The translations under genes were made by a program, and so were the position numbers. From the NCBI GenBank assembly GCA_003952965.2, contig CM025849.1, positions 30,045,387 to 30,109,386 of the forward strand: a DNA stretch of 64,000 bases, in the 5' to 3' direction. Shown here one piece after another: positions 22,959 to 34,427 of this stretch (the first letter of the stretch is position 1; each line of letters begins with the position of its first letter). This DNA is from Morella rubra (taxonomy: Eukaryota > Streptophyta > Magnoliopsida > Fagales > Myricaceae). The notes beneath the pieces were generated by a model. That model searched no databases and had not been told where the DNA came from. It was given only the letters and a program-made list of their open reading frames with translations.

Positions 22959-25900
22959 TGCCACGCCTCGAACGCTAGCTCAGCGAGGCTAATGACAGCC
23001 CGCGAGCATTCCCAACAAGGAACACTCCAGCGTACTTACTAAATTCTTGCAGCGGAATATTTCTCATTCAGAGAATTCTTGCAAGAAAATATCATAATTT
23101 TTTTTTTTTTTTTAAAATATAGCTAGCAATTAACGCGCATACGAAACTTGGGAACCTATTTCTAATACTTGCATCTCGATCAATAACTTGAAGTAATTAC
23201 AACACAGTCTCAAAATACCAATCGGTTAAAAACCTTAAACTTTACTAGGCCGAATAACCCATGACCACCACACAACGGAGGCTCATGTCGGCTCTTCCAA
23301 AAATTATATCTAATCCTTTAATGAAACAACAAAAAGGGAAGAGGGCATTCTCGTCGGTCCCTCTTTAGATGTCCCCGCCTGAAATGTTGTCTGGAATGGT
23401 ACAATTTAAAACTGAGTCGAAAGACTCAGTAAGGGTTTATATGCAATAAATAATGCATGTCTTGCATAAATCATGATGCACATTGATGCTTGCATATGCA
23501 TGAGACAATGTACTTGATCTTGAAAAAAAACATTTCTTGCTTGAAAATATTTCTTTCTTGAAAACCTTTCTTTCTTGATTTGGCTACTTATCACGCTCCA
23601 TTTACCCCTGAAGTCAGGGTTGTGCGTTCCTTTCGGAACTATTCCCTTTTTCCCTTGGGAACACATCATTTGGTTGAGCTAGCCCTTGTTGTGGCCCCAG
23701 GCCTGATGGCTAGACTCAACCCTTGGAGGTTCACACCTTCTTGCAAGCATCCTTCGGTGTGATTGCACATACCTCGGGAACTACCCATCCTTCTCTCATT
23801 CGTCCTTCGGAGTGGGTGCCCCTTAGGAATCATCCATCCTTCTCGCATTCGTCCTTCGGAGTGGATGTCCTATCTTATTGGTACGGTACCGACCATCTTA
23901 TTTAGTCCTTTAACTTGACTTGTGATAACATACTTATCATTTTTCATTTGCACAAAGAAACTTATGCAAATGCTCATGTCATGTCATGCTTGATAATGCC
24001 ATGCTTGATAATGAGAAATCATAATACTCCTCATGCTTTCATTTGCACAAAACTTTCTTTTTCATTCAAGAAAATCATGCAAATGCTCGTGTCATGCCAT
24101 GCTTGATATGCTTATTCATAAATACTTTTCATGCTGTGTATCATTCCAGTTTTCGGAAAAACGTAAGTTTCTACTTACAAATTCCACTTACCTCCGTCCA
24201 CTTGAGCGAATGGCAGCACCTTGCCTACAATTGATTCATACTAAAGTTATTCATAGGCTTACTAAATGTATAGAGTAGTCACTCAATTATTCACAACTCA
24301 TCATACAAAAATCACCACCCATATTGTTTGACTTATCAATGGTGACCCTATAATGCAAATGTTATTCTAAGGATGCCGAAGCCATAAGAATTGGATTTAA
24401 ACTGATCCTTACACAAATTTTCATAACATATCAAAATTTAAGTAATTTGAAGCTCATTTGCTACTCAAAACCTTCACCCGAAAATACAAGCTGCTGAGGA
24501 CGTCCAAGCGGGCAGCCCCGACGTCTCCAACTTAAAAATTCATAACTTCAAAATCATGGCTCCAAATTACATGAAATTTATTTGAAATATTCAGCTTTCA
24601 TAGGTCAAGATTGGGGGTAAAATTCACAACAGCAATTTACTATACATTTTTACAAACACTTCTTATTAGGCGAAAATCCTACAACAACACTGTGCTGATT
24701 CCAGCTCGGCCCTCCATTTTCAAAATACTACAACTCATTCATTTTACCTCTAAATCACACGAAATTTATCTTAAAATGTTCCTCTTCCTTAAACTTAAAA
24801 TTCAAGACCAACTCGTAAAATTTGGACTTAAAATGATCCCTCAAAAAGTATTCGAAATGAGCTAACATTCCGGACGTGCAAGGCTGCTGGCAGCTTGACG
24901 TCCGGCCTTGAACAACGCATATCTCACTCGATAGTTATCGGAATCATCCAAGGTATGGCTTAAAATCTTCCTATTTCCTAGGCCTACGATCTAGGATCCT
25001 CTTAAGATCAAGGGATAAGCACAAGTGCATCAGAACACACTCCAAATTCGAGCCTTGAAATCTGCAGAGGTTAAATTCCAGCAACAACAATGATCTTCTC
25101 AACCTTCCACCTCCAACAACCAAAACCCTAATCTCTTCATGTCACAACCAACATCCAAGGCTAATTTAACATCCATAACAGCAACCATTCTCTCACATTC
25201 TTCCCTCTTTACAACTCCAATTCAAAGTTTACAACAAAAACCATGATTCCATCTTCATCAAGCTAAAACTATTGCATTTACCCATCTTTTGGGCTTTTTA
25301 TCAAACACCTAGGGTGCATTATTGATCCTCTTGCATATTTTTCAGATCTGAACATATATCTAACACTTAGGGCTTGGTGGTTCTCAACAAGACTAACATG
25401 CATAAACCTAATACATCAAACCAATAAATTCGGCCATACATGCTCAAAATAGATTTCAATCCTCTCTTAGGCCTTTTATCAAACACTTAGAGCACATAAA
25501 CGATTTCTCTTGAACCCTTATTTCAGATCTAGCCATATTTCCCCATGTTTTCATGTAAGATCTATACTACCCTTAAATACTAGCAAGATCTACACTAAAC
25601 ACCCATGAACACAAGGAGAAAACAACCTAGACAACTACCACAAAACAACAACCAACCATCAAAAGAAAACAAGAAGAAAATGGGAGAGATGGGGTAGTGT
25701 TTTTCGGCCAGCAGAAAGGGCCGGATTTTACCTTTGTTTTTCTCCTCTTTCTCCTTCTTCTTCTTCCTCTCCTTCTTCTTCTTCTTCTTCTTCTTCTTCT
25801 CCTTTCTTCTTCTCGGTTGGGTGTTTTAGGGCAAGTGAAAGGTGCGGTTTTTAGGGCAAGGAAAAAGTGAAAATGCGGCAAGAGAGGGGGGGTGTTAGAC

Positions 25901-26386
25901 GTGAATTGCTTTGGGGGGGGGGGGGGGAAAGACAAGGCTGCCCCCCCCTTTCTTTCCCTCCTTCACGTGATTTCCCTCCTCTTTCACTTTTTTTCTTTTT
26001 TTTTTTTCCTTTTATTTCCAGCTACCGTATAAATTACCCCAATCATGCCTTCCCATTTTAAAATTCTAAGTCTCACACATTTTCAAGGTTAAAGCCCTAA
26101 TTAAATTCTTCCAAATATTGTAACTTAGGGACATATTCCATTAATTAAAATAATTAGCCTAATTAATTCAATTACTCAAATTTTAACAATTGCAAATAAT
26201 ATAACATTTAAATCCTAGCTTAAAACTCATAAAAACGCTAGGGAAAATTCCACCTAGACATAACTTTAGATTAATCTCCCCATACATGCCTCTCTCAAAA
26301 ATTAGAGTAATAATAATAATTAGAGCAATACACACTTAGGGAGTCATAATTCTTTACAATGATAGAAATAAGGTCGGGGTCTCACA
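22959..26386 (-). mobile_element. LTR-B: long 3' LTR of a minus-strand gypsy element
   Basis: On the minus strand the LTR runs TGTGAGACCCCGACC (26386) to ..GGCGTGGCA (22959), about 3.4 kb. A purine-rich tract lies directly outside at 26387-26400. It holds a perfect hairpin ACTGAGTC-GAAA-GACTCAGT at 23411-23430. Local tandem repeats occur at about 23770-23870 and 23930-24120, and a CTT microsatellite plus a long G run near 25752-25930. Apart from those repeats I see nothing coding in it. Confidence 0.65.
25752..25812. repeat. CTT microsatellite in LTR-B
   Basis: A run of CTT triplets with few interruptions. It creates an arginine-rich open frame on the minus strand (25627-25935), which is an artefact. 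A G run of more than ten bases lies downstream at about 25912-25927. Confidence 0.9.
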
Positions 26387-26846
26387 TCCTCCCCTCCTTA
26401 CAAAAATTCCGTCCTCAGAATTCGATCTTGCTTACCAGAAATTTTGTCCCGGTGGTGGTGGAGGTCTAGGACCATATGGTGCGGGCGAGCATTCGAACTG
26501 GCCCCACTACTAACATCATCATAGTAGACGTGGTCTGGGGAGTTACTACCCGTCCAAGAGTGGGACATGGATACGTAACTCCGACTTGCATTACTGGGGT
26601 CATGGACTACATTACCCGAAGGCTCATGGTGACTAGGACAAAGTCCACTTCCTGAGATGAGCTCTCAAAAGAATCATAGAGGATACTTCGTCCTCTACCC
26701 AACTCTTTTCTAATGTACTCCCAGGAATCTTTTCTCCTTGACGAACTCTTTTCTTTGCACTCATTCCCTATCATCCTAGGTGAAAGGTCCTCCTCCATTT
26801 GATCCTCTTCTAGATCCTCTTCCGGATCTTCTTCCGGATCCTCTGA
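26387..26846 (-). pseudogene. Element B: C-terminal tail of gag-pol
   Basis: Next to the LTR-B polypurine tract, the minus strand (26798-26607 and upstream) encodes an acidic repeat of Glu-Asp-Pro-Glu type. Charged, serine-rich sequence follows (MEEDLSPRMIGNECKEK), resembling the variable C-terminus after integrase in plant gypsy polyproteins. No domain motif survives. The sequence stops at about 26846, where A2 LTR resumes, so the rest of element B is missing. Confidence 0.5.
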
Positions 26847-28403
26847 AACTTAGTCTAGGATGGCCTTGCATGGTTGGCCCAAGTAGGAGTCCTTATTGGA
26901 CCGAAAGAAGTCAAATAGGCCTTAGTTCATTTAGGTCCACAAGTTGTTGGACTTGCCTAATTAAAGATTTATATACTTTTGCATCTCATTAGTTTGCTGA
27001 ATTAAAAAGCTTTAGATTATTAAGCACATCTTAATTAGGTCTCATGCATTTAAGCTTGAAATTTGAAAATTATTTTGATGCATGTATAGTAAGTAATGTG
27101 ATTAGTAACTAAGATGTGATTAATGAACAAGATTAGTAAATCAAGCATGAGAATAGCTTGCCATACATACACATGCATTAGATGAAGCATATGCATCATT
27201 GCATGGTTATGAAAATGAGGAAAAAGGAAAAATGAAGATATGGGTGACCGTACCAATCATTGGGGGAGTGCAACCACCACTACAAGGTAGTAGGTGGCCC
27301 TCAAGGCAAAAGTCAATATGGGAGCCTTTGCTCAATGTCCTGGTGCAACGAACAGCATAGGAATATCCCAGTGGAAGAGGAGTGGGACGCATTACCCTGT
27401 CACTTGGGAATGAAATAGTGGACACCAAAAGGATGAAAGGAAAGGATTCATGTATCTCATGCGTCTGCATCGCATACCTGGTAATGGAATTTTTTTATGA
27501 ATTATTGGTTTATGAAAATGGTAAGTACCGCATTTCTTTACTTCTTAAAAACATGCTCATGATAATCACATGCCCCCTATCCCCCTTACTGAGTCATTAA
27601 GACTCACTCCACTTTGTTGTTTATTTTGTATATACTTGATAAATAGAAAAATGGTTCTTTTCGAGTCTTATCTCTCCCACGAGCTCCCCACCCACTTTTT
27701 AGTAATTCAAATTCGTGTATGGGTGAAGGAAAACTTGGAAGTGTCGGTGGAGCCCCTTCCTTATCTAGTTCCCAAGGACCCACCCCTGAGTCCTGCTCCA
27801 ATCCCCCTTACATCTTGGAATCAATTGAACTCATCAGCCTAGCTTGCATCTGATTGACCTCACACTTACCGATGATGAAGATTAGCTTATTTTGTTTAAT
27901 GTTTGTTTAAGTTTTACTTTGGTTTGTAAATATTTATGTTTTTTTGGACAATATTGGGTTAGGAGATTGGTAGGCTCAAGTGAACTACTAGAGTTTATAA
28001 CTTTTGGTAACAATAGCCATGTTTTGTATGGATCTAAGGATCCTCCCCCACCTCTAATCCCAATGAATAGGTTGACTATCTATATCCAGTGTTTGTTTGA
28101 TTAAATCTTCTACCTAAGATATATCTAGTGTTTGTTGGATTTTCACCTCATAAATTTCTTCCTAAATACATTGATGTTTTAAAGGTTTTAACTTGACTTC
28201 CATTTTCACCTAAATGCTTCTTGAAAATCTTACAAGTCTTTCGCTATTTATTTATAAGTCTTCCGCTGTATTTTGAGTAGCTACTATTTAAAAATTTACA
28301 AAGAATTTCCACAGTCTTGAAACCTTAGGATAGATTGTGCCATAATCTCCCCATGTATAGCACATCTATTGCTATAAAGAGAGCTTAGAGACTAATATTG
28401 GCA
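26847..28403 (+). mobile_element. LTR-A2, second part
   Basis: It resumes the A-family LTR: CCCAAG/GGACC words, AGATATGGGTGACCG near 27236 (compare 6860-6900), and ATCACATGCCCC then GAGTCATTAAGACTC at 27591-27605. GTCTTCCGCTG near 28258 follows, with an ending ..ATATTGGCA at 28403. After this the sequence becomes protease of element C. Confidence 0.65.
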
Positions 28404-28800
28404 TAGGACAAGACATTACTTCCTTTTCATGACAATCTATTGTCATATTATAAATAGATAGCCAATCCATGCCAAAGATTGCATCAAAGTTTCCCATATC
28501 CAGGATTGTCAAATCTATAGAAAATCTTTGTCCATTTATTTCCATTGGAAAATTCTTGATCTTCCTTGTACACATACTACTAATCCCCAATAGAGTAACC
28601 ACATCAAGTCTAACACGTAAAGGTTTCACCAATAACCCAGGTCTCTTAACGCAACTATGAGAAATAAAGGAATGCGTAGTGCCAGTATCAAACAACACAG
28701 TTACTAATGCATGAGAAAAGGAAAAAGCACCTATCACCACATCCTCATCCTTTTTTGCTTCCTCTGTGGTTAAAGCAAACATTCTAGCTGGTCCAGTTCC
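28404..28800 (-). pseudogene. Element C: aspartic protease
   Basis: The minus-strand frame 28782-28404 encodes a retropepsin-like domain. The active site reads FDTGTTHSFIS, then VRLDVVTLLGISS and FDAIFGMDWLSIYNMTIDC, the conserved GMDWL motif. Coding continues up to DCHEKEVMSCPM and is then cut by LTR-A2. The catalytic Asp-Thr-Gly is intact. Residues after 28403 in this frame belong to the LTR. Confidence 0.85.
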
Positions 28801-29644
28801 CCTTTGTTGATGACCATGGTTTCCTCTCTATTGATTACCAGGGTTGATAATGTGATTTCTATGAACATTTTGAGGGAGTCCTTGCCTCACTCGACAACTC
28901 AAGCGTAGTGACCTAACTTTTCTCAAGAAAGAGAAGTTATCCTTAAAGCATTAGGACCATTCCTTTTATTACCCTATTCATTGCCTTTATTCAAAAATTG
29001 CCTCCTTTCTTTACTGCTGGCTGTCCTTGAGAATTATTTCCTTAGAAAGATTGTTTCTTACTATGCTCATAAAGAATAGCACTCTCCTGTAAAGTAGGTT
29101 CTACAATCGAGGCCCTATACACTAGTTGCCGAAAATTCTCAAATTTATGGCAACAGGCTCTATCCTTTATAAGAGGCTGTAATCTTCTCTCAAATTTACA
29201 GGCTTTCTTTTCCTCATCTGGAATTAAATATGTAGCATATCTAAATAAGACAATGAACTTAGTAGCATACTTAGCTATTGACCTTGTTCATTGAATTAAG
29301 TAGTAAATTCCTAGGCTTTGGCTTCTCTGATCATTTCAAAAAATAACTATCCAAAAATTCCTTCTTAAATTCGTCCAAAGTCCACTCGATTCCCAAGAGT
29401 TCTTCTTGGCTTGCCACCACCTTTTGGCTTTTCCTTTTAGCTGATACATGGCAAACCATATCATTTGATCATTAGTACACTCTAAAACCTGCAGTAGCTC
29501 CTCTATGTTCAAAAGCCAATTCTCAACCATTAAGGGTTTCGTACCTCCTTTATAGCTAGGGGGATGGTGCATGCCAAACTTATCAATTGAGCTACCTTCA
29601 AGAACCATCTCCACTCTTCTATCTCTATTCCTTCTCGTTGCCAT
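28801..29644 (-). pseudogene. Element C: gag
   Basis: The ATG at 29644 opens MATRRNRDRRVE.., followed by ENWLLNIEELLQVLEC and KGKAKRWWQAKKNSW, the plant chromovirus gag core. The frame closes at 29336. Degraded gag and zinc-knuckle-like sequence with CRVRQG and further basic stretches continues to about 28801. The start choice is supported by the same ATG context in the copy at 12530. The leader to the primer-binding site is about 155 bp. Confidence 0.85.
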
Positions 29645-29800
29645 TATCTTTTGAGATGCATGGGTAGGTTATAGATAAAAAAAATCATCATAAGTCAATA
29701 TACACAATATCATACTACTCCTATTTTACGAGAATGTACTTTTCCTAGCACTCTTAGTTTTCTTAGGCTTTCCTAACTATCCTTTCTTTCCTAAACCCTA

Positions 29801-29812
29801 GCTCTGATACCA
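29801..29812 (-). other. Primer-binding site of element C (copy 2)
   Basis: The minus strand reads TGGTATCAGAGC exactly, two bases from the LTR end at 29815. Confidence 0.9.
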
Positions 29813-29814
29813 TT

Positions 29815-30583
29815 TGTAATAGCCTGAATGGTGAAGACCTCTACCGCTATCTTATAGTAATGGACACCATAGTTAAACTAAGGTTACGGTCAGTGGAAAG
29901 ATCATTAAGCAAGAAGTTTTCTAAGTACAAAACAAAAACAAGACCTTCTATTCATACCATTATAATACAAAAGAGTACCAGTCTGCCATCTATGTACACA
30001 ATAAAAAACTTGGTAGCAATTAACTACATATTTACAAATTACTCAAGTCTTGAAATTGAGAGTATCCTACTCCTCGTCCTCATTATCCCTAAGGTTGACA
30101 AAGTCAGGAGACCCCATCTGTATCCACTTATGAAGACTCTCTATAATGATGTCCAAGTCATTAGTAACCCAGACCCTACCAACCAGCTTTAGAATTAAGA
30201 CCCGTGAGATAGAGTCCTTGTAGATTCCCCCAAGTACATCCTTTTCTTCTGCTAGAATAATTTAACAAACAACGGTGAGTCAAATGACTTAGGTAAAGCT
30301 AGTGGTTAGTACAACAAGCAGCAGATAACATGAATAAGATATTGAACAAACCAGTTTATCAATTGACAACATAATAGAAGATGAAATAATGTAAAAGACT
30401 CAAATTAAAAAAGATCTTTTCAAAATTTCAACCATCATTCTTTTTGGCATCAGTACTAGAGTGAATCATTGGGCCAGAGTGATATATACGACAAGCGAGA
30501 TTACTCCTAGAGTAAAGACGTATTTATTCAGGACCTTTCCGCATATGATGAAGCAATGGCCAAAATGCCACAACATGTGGTTC
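29815..30583 (-). mobile_element. LTR-C3: 5' LTR of element C, truncated
   Basis: Plus-strand TGTAATAGCCTGAATGG at 29815 continues collinearly with LTR-C2 (including AAAAGAGTACCAG and GTATCCACTTATG words) to CACAACATGTGGTTC near 30583. There it stops, about 1.3 kb short of the full LTR. A plus-strand LTR of the same family starts 14 bases later, so the two face away from each other head to head. Confidence 0.8.
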
Positions 30584-30596
30584 CATTCTGGGAGTA

Positions 30597-30991
30597 TGTC
30601 ATACTCTGAGCTTTCGTTTAACATAACATGCATTTTTCTACGAAAAACAAGTTTTGGTTTAGTGCGTTAGTGAATAAGTGTATTTATTTCACGGTGACTT
30701 GGAGATCAATTAGTACTTGATGTACTAGTTTCAAAACCTTGTCTAGAGTATGATTGAGTAAGATTTGGACATCACAAGTGACCAATATTTTATTCAAGAT
30801 GTTGAAATGTACGTTTTGAGCCAATTTAATTTTTTCAGCTAGTAAGACAGGATTTCGTCAAAAATTGTAACACATGATTTTTAATCAACTAGTAGGTCGA
30901 GAGTTTATCCACTAGTTTATAGTTCAATTTTGGAGACATTTTTATTTTTCAGAAGCTAGTAGGATGATTTATAAATTATGGATAGAGATGA
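30597..30991 (+). mobile_element. LTR-C4, first part (5' LTR of the deleted plus-strand element C)
   Basis: It starts TGTCATACTCTGAGC and is preceded by CTGGGAGTA, which resembles the polypurine tract normally found before a 3' LTR. The segment runs into the CATCTCTATCC minisatellite (here GGATAGAGATG), where solo LTR-D1 is inserted. Confidence 0.75.
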
Positions 30992-32170
30992 TGTAGCACC
31001 CCGGATTTTCTTCTTATTAGTAAAATGTTATTTTTATTGAACTTCGAATTTTGAATTATTTGAAAAATTTACCATGTTTTAAAAGTGTTTTTAAAGTTTA
31101 AAATGTTGATTTGATTTGAAAAGGTTATCTTTTTAAAAGTGTTTGAAATTTGAAGAAAAGATGTTTTATCTTTATCTCTTTAGATTTTAAAGTTTGATTT
31201 AATACTTCTAGTATGTTTGAATTTTAAAATGGATAGCAACTCAATCTTATGTCTTTTCAAAGGCTTTAGTCTAGTTCTTGAGGTCTTGGAGGTTAATTGA
31301 TGAAGGGTTCAAAGATTATAAAGGGCGAGGTAAGCGGGGTTATTATGCTAGATTTTCCTAAAAGACCGAGGTGATATTTGAGAATTGCATGTTTTAATGA
31401 AAACTCTTAGAGTTCTATGTGCATCATATTACAGTAAAATTGTTATGGAATGTTTTTGCGTGCATTGGTGTAATCACAAGCCTTTTTAAGTCTATAATAT
31501 TATTTGATGATTTATCTCATGATTTCATATGTGTACGATATATTGTGGATGATTATTGTATAATATGTGTGATGTTTTCAAACCCTAAGGCTCAGAGTTC
31601 AAAGTTACAATAATTGATCTAGAGAGTGCGCAAGGAGTCTATGAACTGCACAACCCTGTCACGGGGGTAAACGACCCACAGTTATTGCCAAAGGGATTTT
31701 CTATAGTATTATTAAGAAAGATCAAAGTTGTTTTTCAATTATCGTTATACTGTTATTTGGCTTGAGATTTATAGTTTTTTTTTATTGATTTTTACTTTTT
31801 AAATGTGGCTCTTGAAGTGCACCCTAGCATAATGATTTTGTTTACTGAGTTGTTGAACTCACCCCCTTATCTATCCTCTCTTTCTAGATGATTTTAGGAC
31901 ATGCCAAGAGTCGTGCTAGATGGTGCCTGGGTGGGTAGTTGAGAGAAGGCTTAGAGTTTCAGTTAAACCAAGTTTTGTTTGTAATTTTTCATTTTTTAAA
32001 GAGTTTTAAATGAAGTATTTTTATTCAATTTTTTTGAAGTTTTAAACATGAATTTGTTATCAAGAATATTGATTTTGTGATAACTGATTTCTACCCCCTA
32101 ATTTTTGCTAATTTTCATTAGTTTTACTCATAGAAGTAACCCCCTAACCGTCGGGGTTCGGGGCGTTACA
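30992..32170 (+). mobile_element. LTR-D1: solo LTR with GATGA target-site duplication
   Basis: The LTR runs TGTAGCACCCCGG .. GGGGCGTTACA (1179 bp). GATGA is present on both sides (30987-30991 and 32171-32175), a perfect 5-bp target-site duplication. No internal sequence is present, so this is a solo LTR left by recombination. A GAGTTGTTGAACTC hairpin lies at 31847-31860. The same family occurs at 49915-51264 on the other strand. Confidence 0.92.
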
Positions 32171-33857
32171 GATGAGTTACGGAAAAGATGAATTATGGAT
32201 ATAGATGAATGGATAGATGAATTATGGATAGAGATGAGTTATGGATAGAGATGAATTTATGGATAGAGATGAAATTTGATGACTTGTGGATAGAGAATTT
32301 GTGGATAGAATTTAATCGGTTGGATAATTGACAAAATTTAGCAACTAACTCTTGGAAGCCTAGAAATAGAGGGGTTTGGCCATTGAGAGAACTTACCATT
32401 TGAGTGAAATCGTAGAGGTTTCATAGAGAAGAGGAAAATCGGGTAGTGAAGAAGAGGAAAGGCTAGAAGAACAAGAGCAAATTCAAGTAGAAAAGGAAGG
32501 AACAAAGCTTAGAAGGTTAAAAGAGGATTTTGGTTTTGCTAGAGGTAAAGTTTAGCTTGGTTATCTTTGTTTTTTCAATTCAAAAGTTTTCAAAAAGATT
32601 GTTGTGAATGTCTTGTGTTTTCAAAATTATTCGTTCATCTATTGATGTTCTTCGCGTTCTTCGTGTTCTTTATATTCTTCGTGTTTTGATGAAGAACAAG
32701 TTCGTGTTTTCAAAATAGTATCACTTTTAAAATTCGGTTCATTGTTAAAGTGTTTTTCAAATTTTGATCCATTTCTTTATAAAATTCTTCATGAACTATG
32801 TTTTTCAAATGATTGAAAATATTCTTCGAAGGTTCCTTGTGATTTCAGAACTCTATGTCATTTTAATTATGTCAAAACTTTCATTATTTCTACATGGAGA
32901 TTAATCAGGTTTTAACAATGAAATCGAGGTGTTGTTTTGCTTCACAATGCCTATCCTTTTCAAAATGTCAATTGTTTTATATCTTGAACAATATGATTTC
33001 GAAGAGAAGTTTAATGGTTAAGGTATGGCATATCATGCCTTGAAGACATAACAATATTGTTCACAGGAGGATGTGGACAATATGTTATGGCATCTTGGCC
33101 TCTCCATCGTACTAAAAAAGGACATATTTACTCTGGGAGTAATGTTGCATGTCGTATGTCGTATATATCACTATAGTCCAGTGATTCACAATGGAAGTGA
33201 CACCGTATTTTACTCTGGGAGTAATGTCGAAAAATATGGAGTAATGCCGAATGGTGGTGGTTGAGATTTGAAAAGATCATTTTTAATTTGAGTCTTTTTT
33301 TTTTTTTCATCTTTTGTTATGTTGTTGAATTGATGAACTACTTTCTTCAATGTCATTTTCATGTTATCTACATGTCCTACTAACCGCTACCTTTATTGAG
33401 TCATTTGGAGTCACCGTTGTTTGTTAAATTCTTTTAGCAGAAGTGCAAAATATACCCGAGAGAATTTACTACGTCTTTGACTCATGACGTCTTGATACTA
33501 AGCTGATAGTTTGGGTCTGGATCACTGAGAACCTAAACATCATCGTTGAGAGCATCCATAGATGGATTGGTTTCGGATCCCCTGATAGTGATGATGAAGA
33601 GGAAGAGTAGAAGAGACTAAGATCAAGACCTTTGTGGATTGTACTTATGTAGAAGTTATTCTTCCGTGTTTTGTAGATGTACATAGAAGGAAATTGGTCT
33701 CTTTTGTGTATAAAGGTTGAATAAAGGGTCTTGATGATGTTTATTACTTACAATCTTGTTGCTTGAATGATCCTCCTACTGACAGTAACCTCAGTTTAAC
33801 AGTGGCATCCATTACTATCTGACAGCACAAGAGGTCTTCACGGTCTGGGCTATTAGA
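32171..33857 (+). mobile_element. LTR-C4, second part
   Basis: The LTR continues from the minisatellite (32171-32320) through a splice-donor-like GAGGTAAAG near 32541. A degenerate TTATTGAGTCATTTGGAGTC motif at 33393-33412 and a GTACATAGAAGG block follow, to ..GGTCTGGGCTATTAG. A primer-binding site lies directly after it. Without D1 the LTR is about 2.08 kb. Confidence 0.75.
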
Positions 33858-33859
33858 GA

Positions 33860-33870
33860 TGGTATCATTG
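33860..33870 (+). other. Primer-binding site of the deleted plus-strand element C
   Basis: TGGTATCATTG, a mutated initiator tRNA-Met site, follows the LTR-C4 end by two to three bases. Confidence 0.7.
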
Positions 33871-34427
33871 TGAAAAGGTATAACTGATCAAGGAAAGGTT
33901 GATGGTACCTTAGAGCAGACAAAAGAGTTATGCTGACAATTGTAGATGCCTGAGAATTTGAATATGGGATAAAGTATTCTTGAAGGTAACTCCTAAGTGG
34001 TTTGGAAAGAAAGGGAAGTTGAGTCCTGATATGTTGGACCATTTGAAAATTTTACAAAAGGTAGGGGTAACAGCTTATCAGTTAGCCTTACCACCAGAAT
34101 TAGAAGGAGTACACGATACTTTTCAGATGCTGAGGAAATATGTTCCAGAGCCTTCTCATTTGATAAACTATACACCCTTACAAATAGAAAAAAACTTAAC
34201 CTATCAGAAGTAGCCTGTGGCAATATTACATAGAAAGGAATAAGAGGTGCATAATAGGAAGATTCCATTAGTAAAGGTGTTATGGCGAAGTCATGATATG
34301 ACTGAAGCATCATGGGTGTTAGAGTCTAACACACGTGAGAAGTATCCACAGTTGCTTGACTACCTGGTACATTCTTTGTGCTTTGTTTAAATTCAGAGGA
34401 CAGAATTTTTTTTTAAGTGGGGGAGTA
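33871..34427 (+). pseudogene. Deleted element C: integrase C-terminus, chromodomain and polypurine tract
   Basis: All that remains between the LTRs is about 560 bp. It encodes VTPKWFGKKGKLSPD, AYQLALPPELEGVHD, EPSHLINYTPLQ, then past stops a chromodomain-like VKVLWR and EASWVLES. A purine tract AAGTGGGGGAGTA at 34415-34427 precedes the 3' LTR. Homology to 18535-19081 starts immediately after the primer site, so gag, protease, RT, RNase H and most of integrase were lost in one deletion. Confidence 0.85.

Noticed and set aside
25627..25935. Arginine-run open frame
   Set aside because: Translation of a CTT microsatellite on the minus strand.
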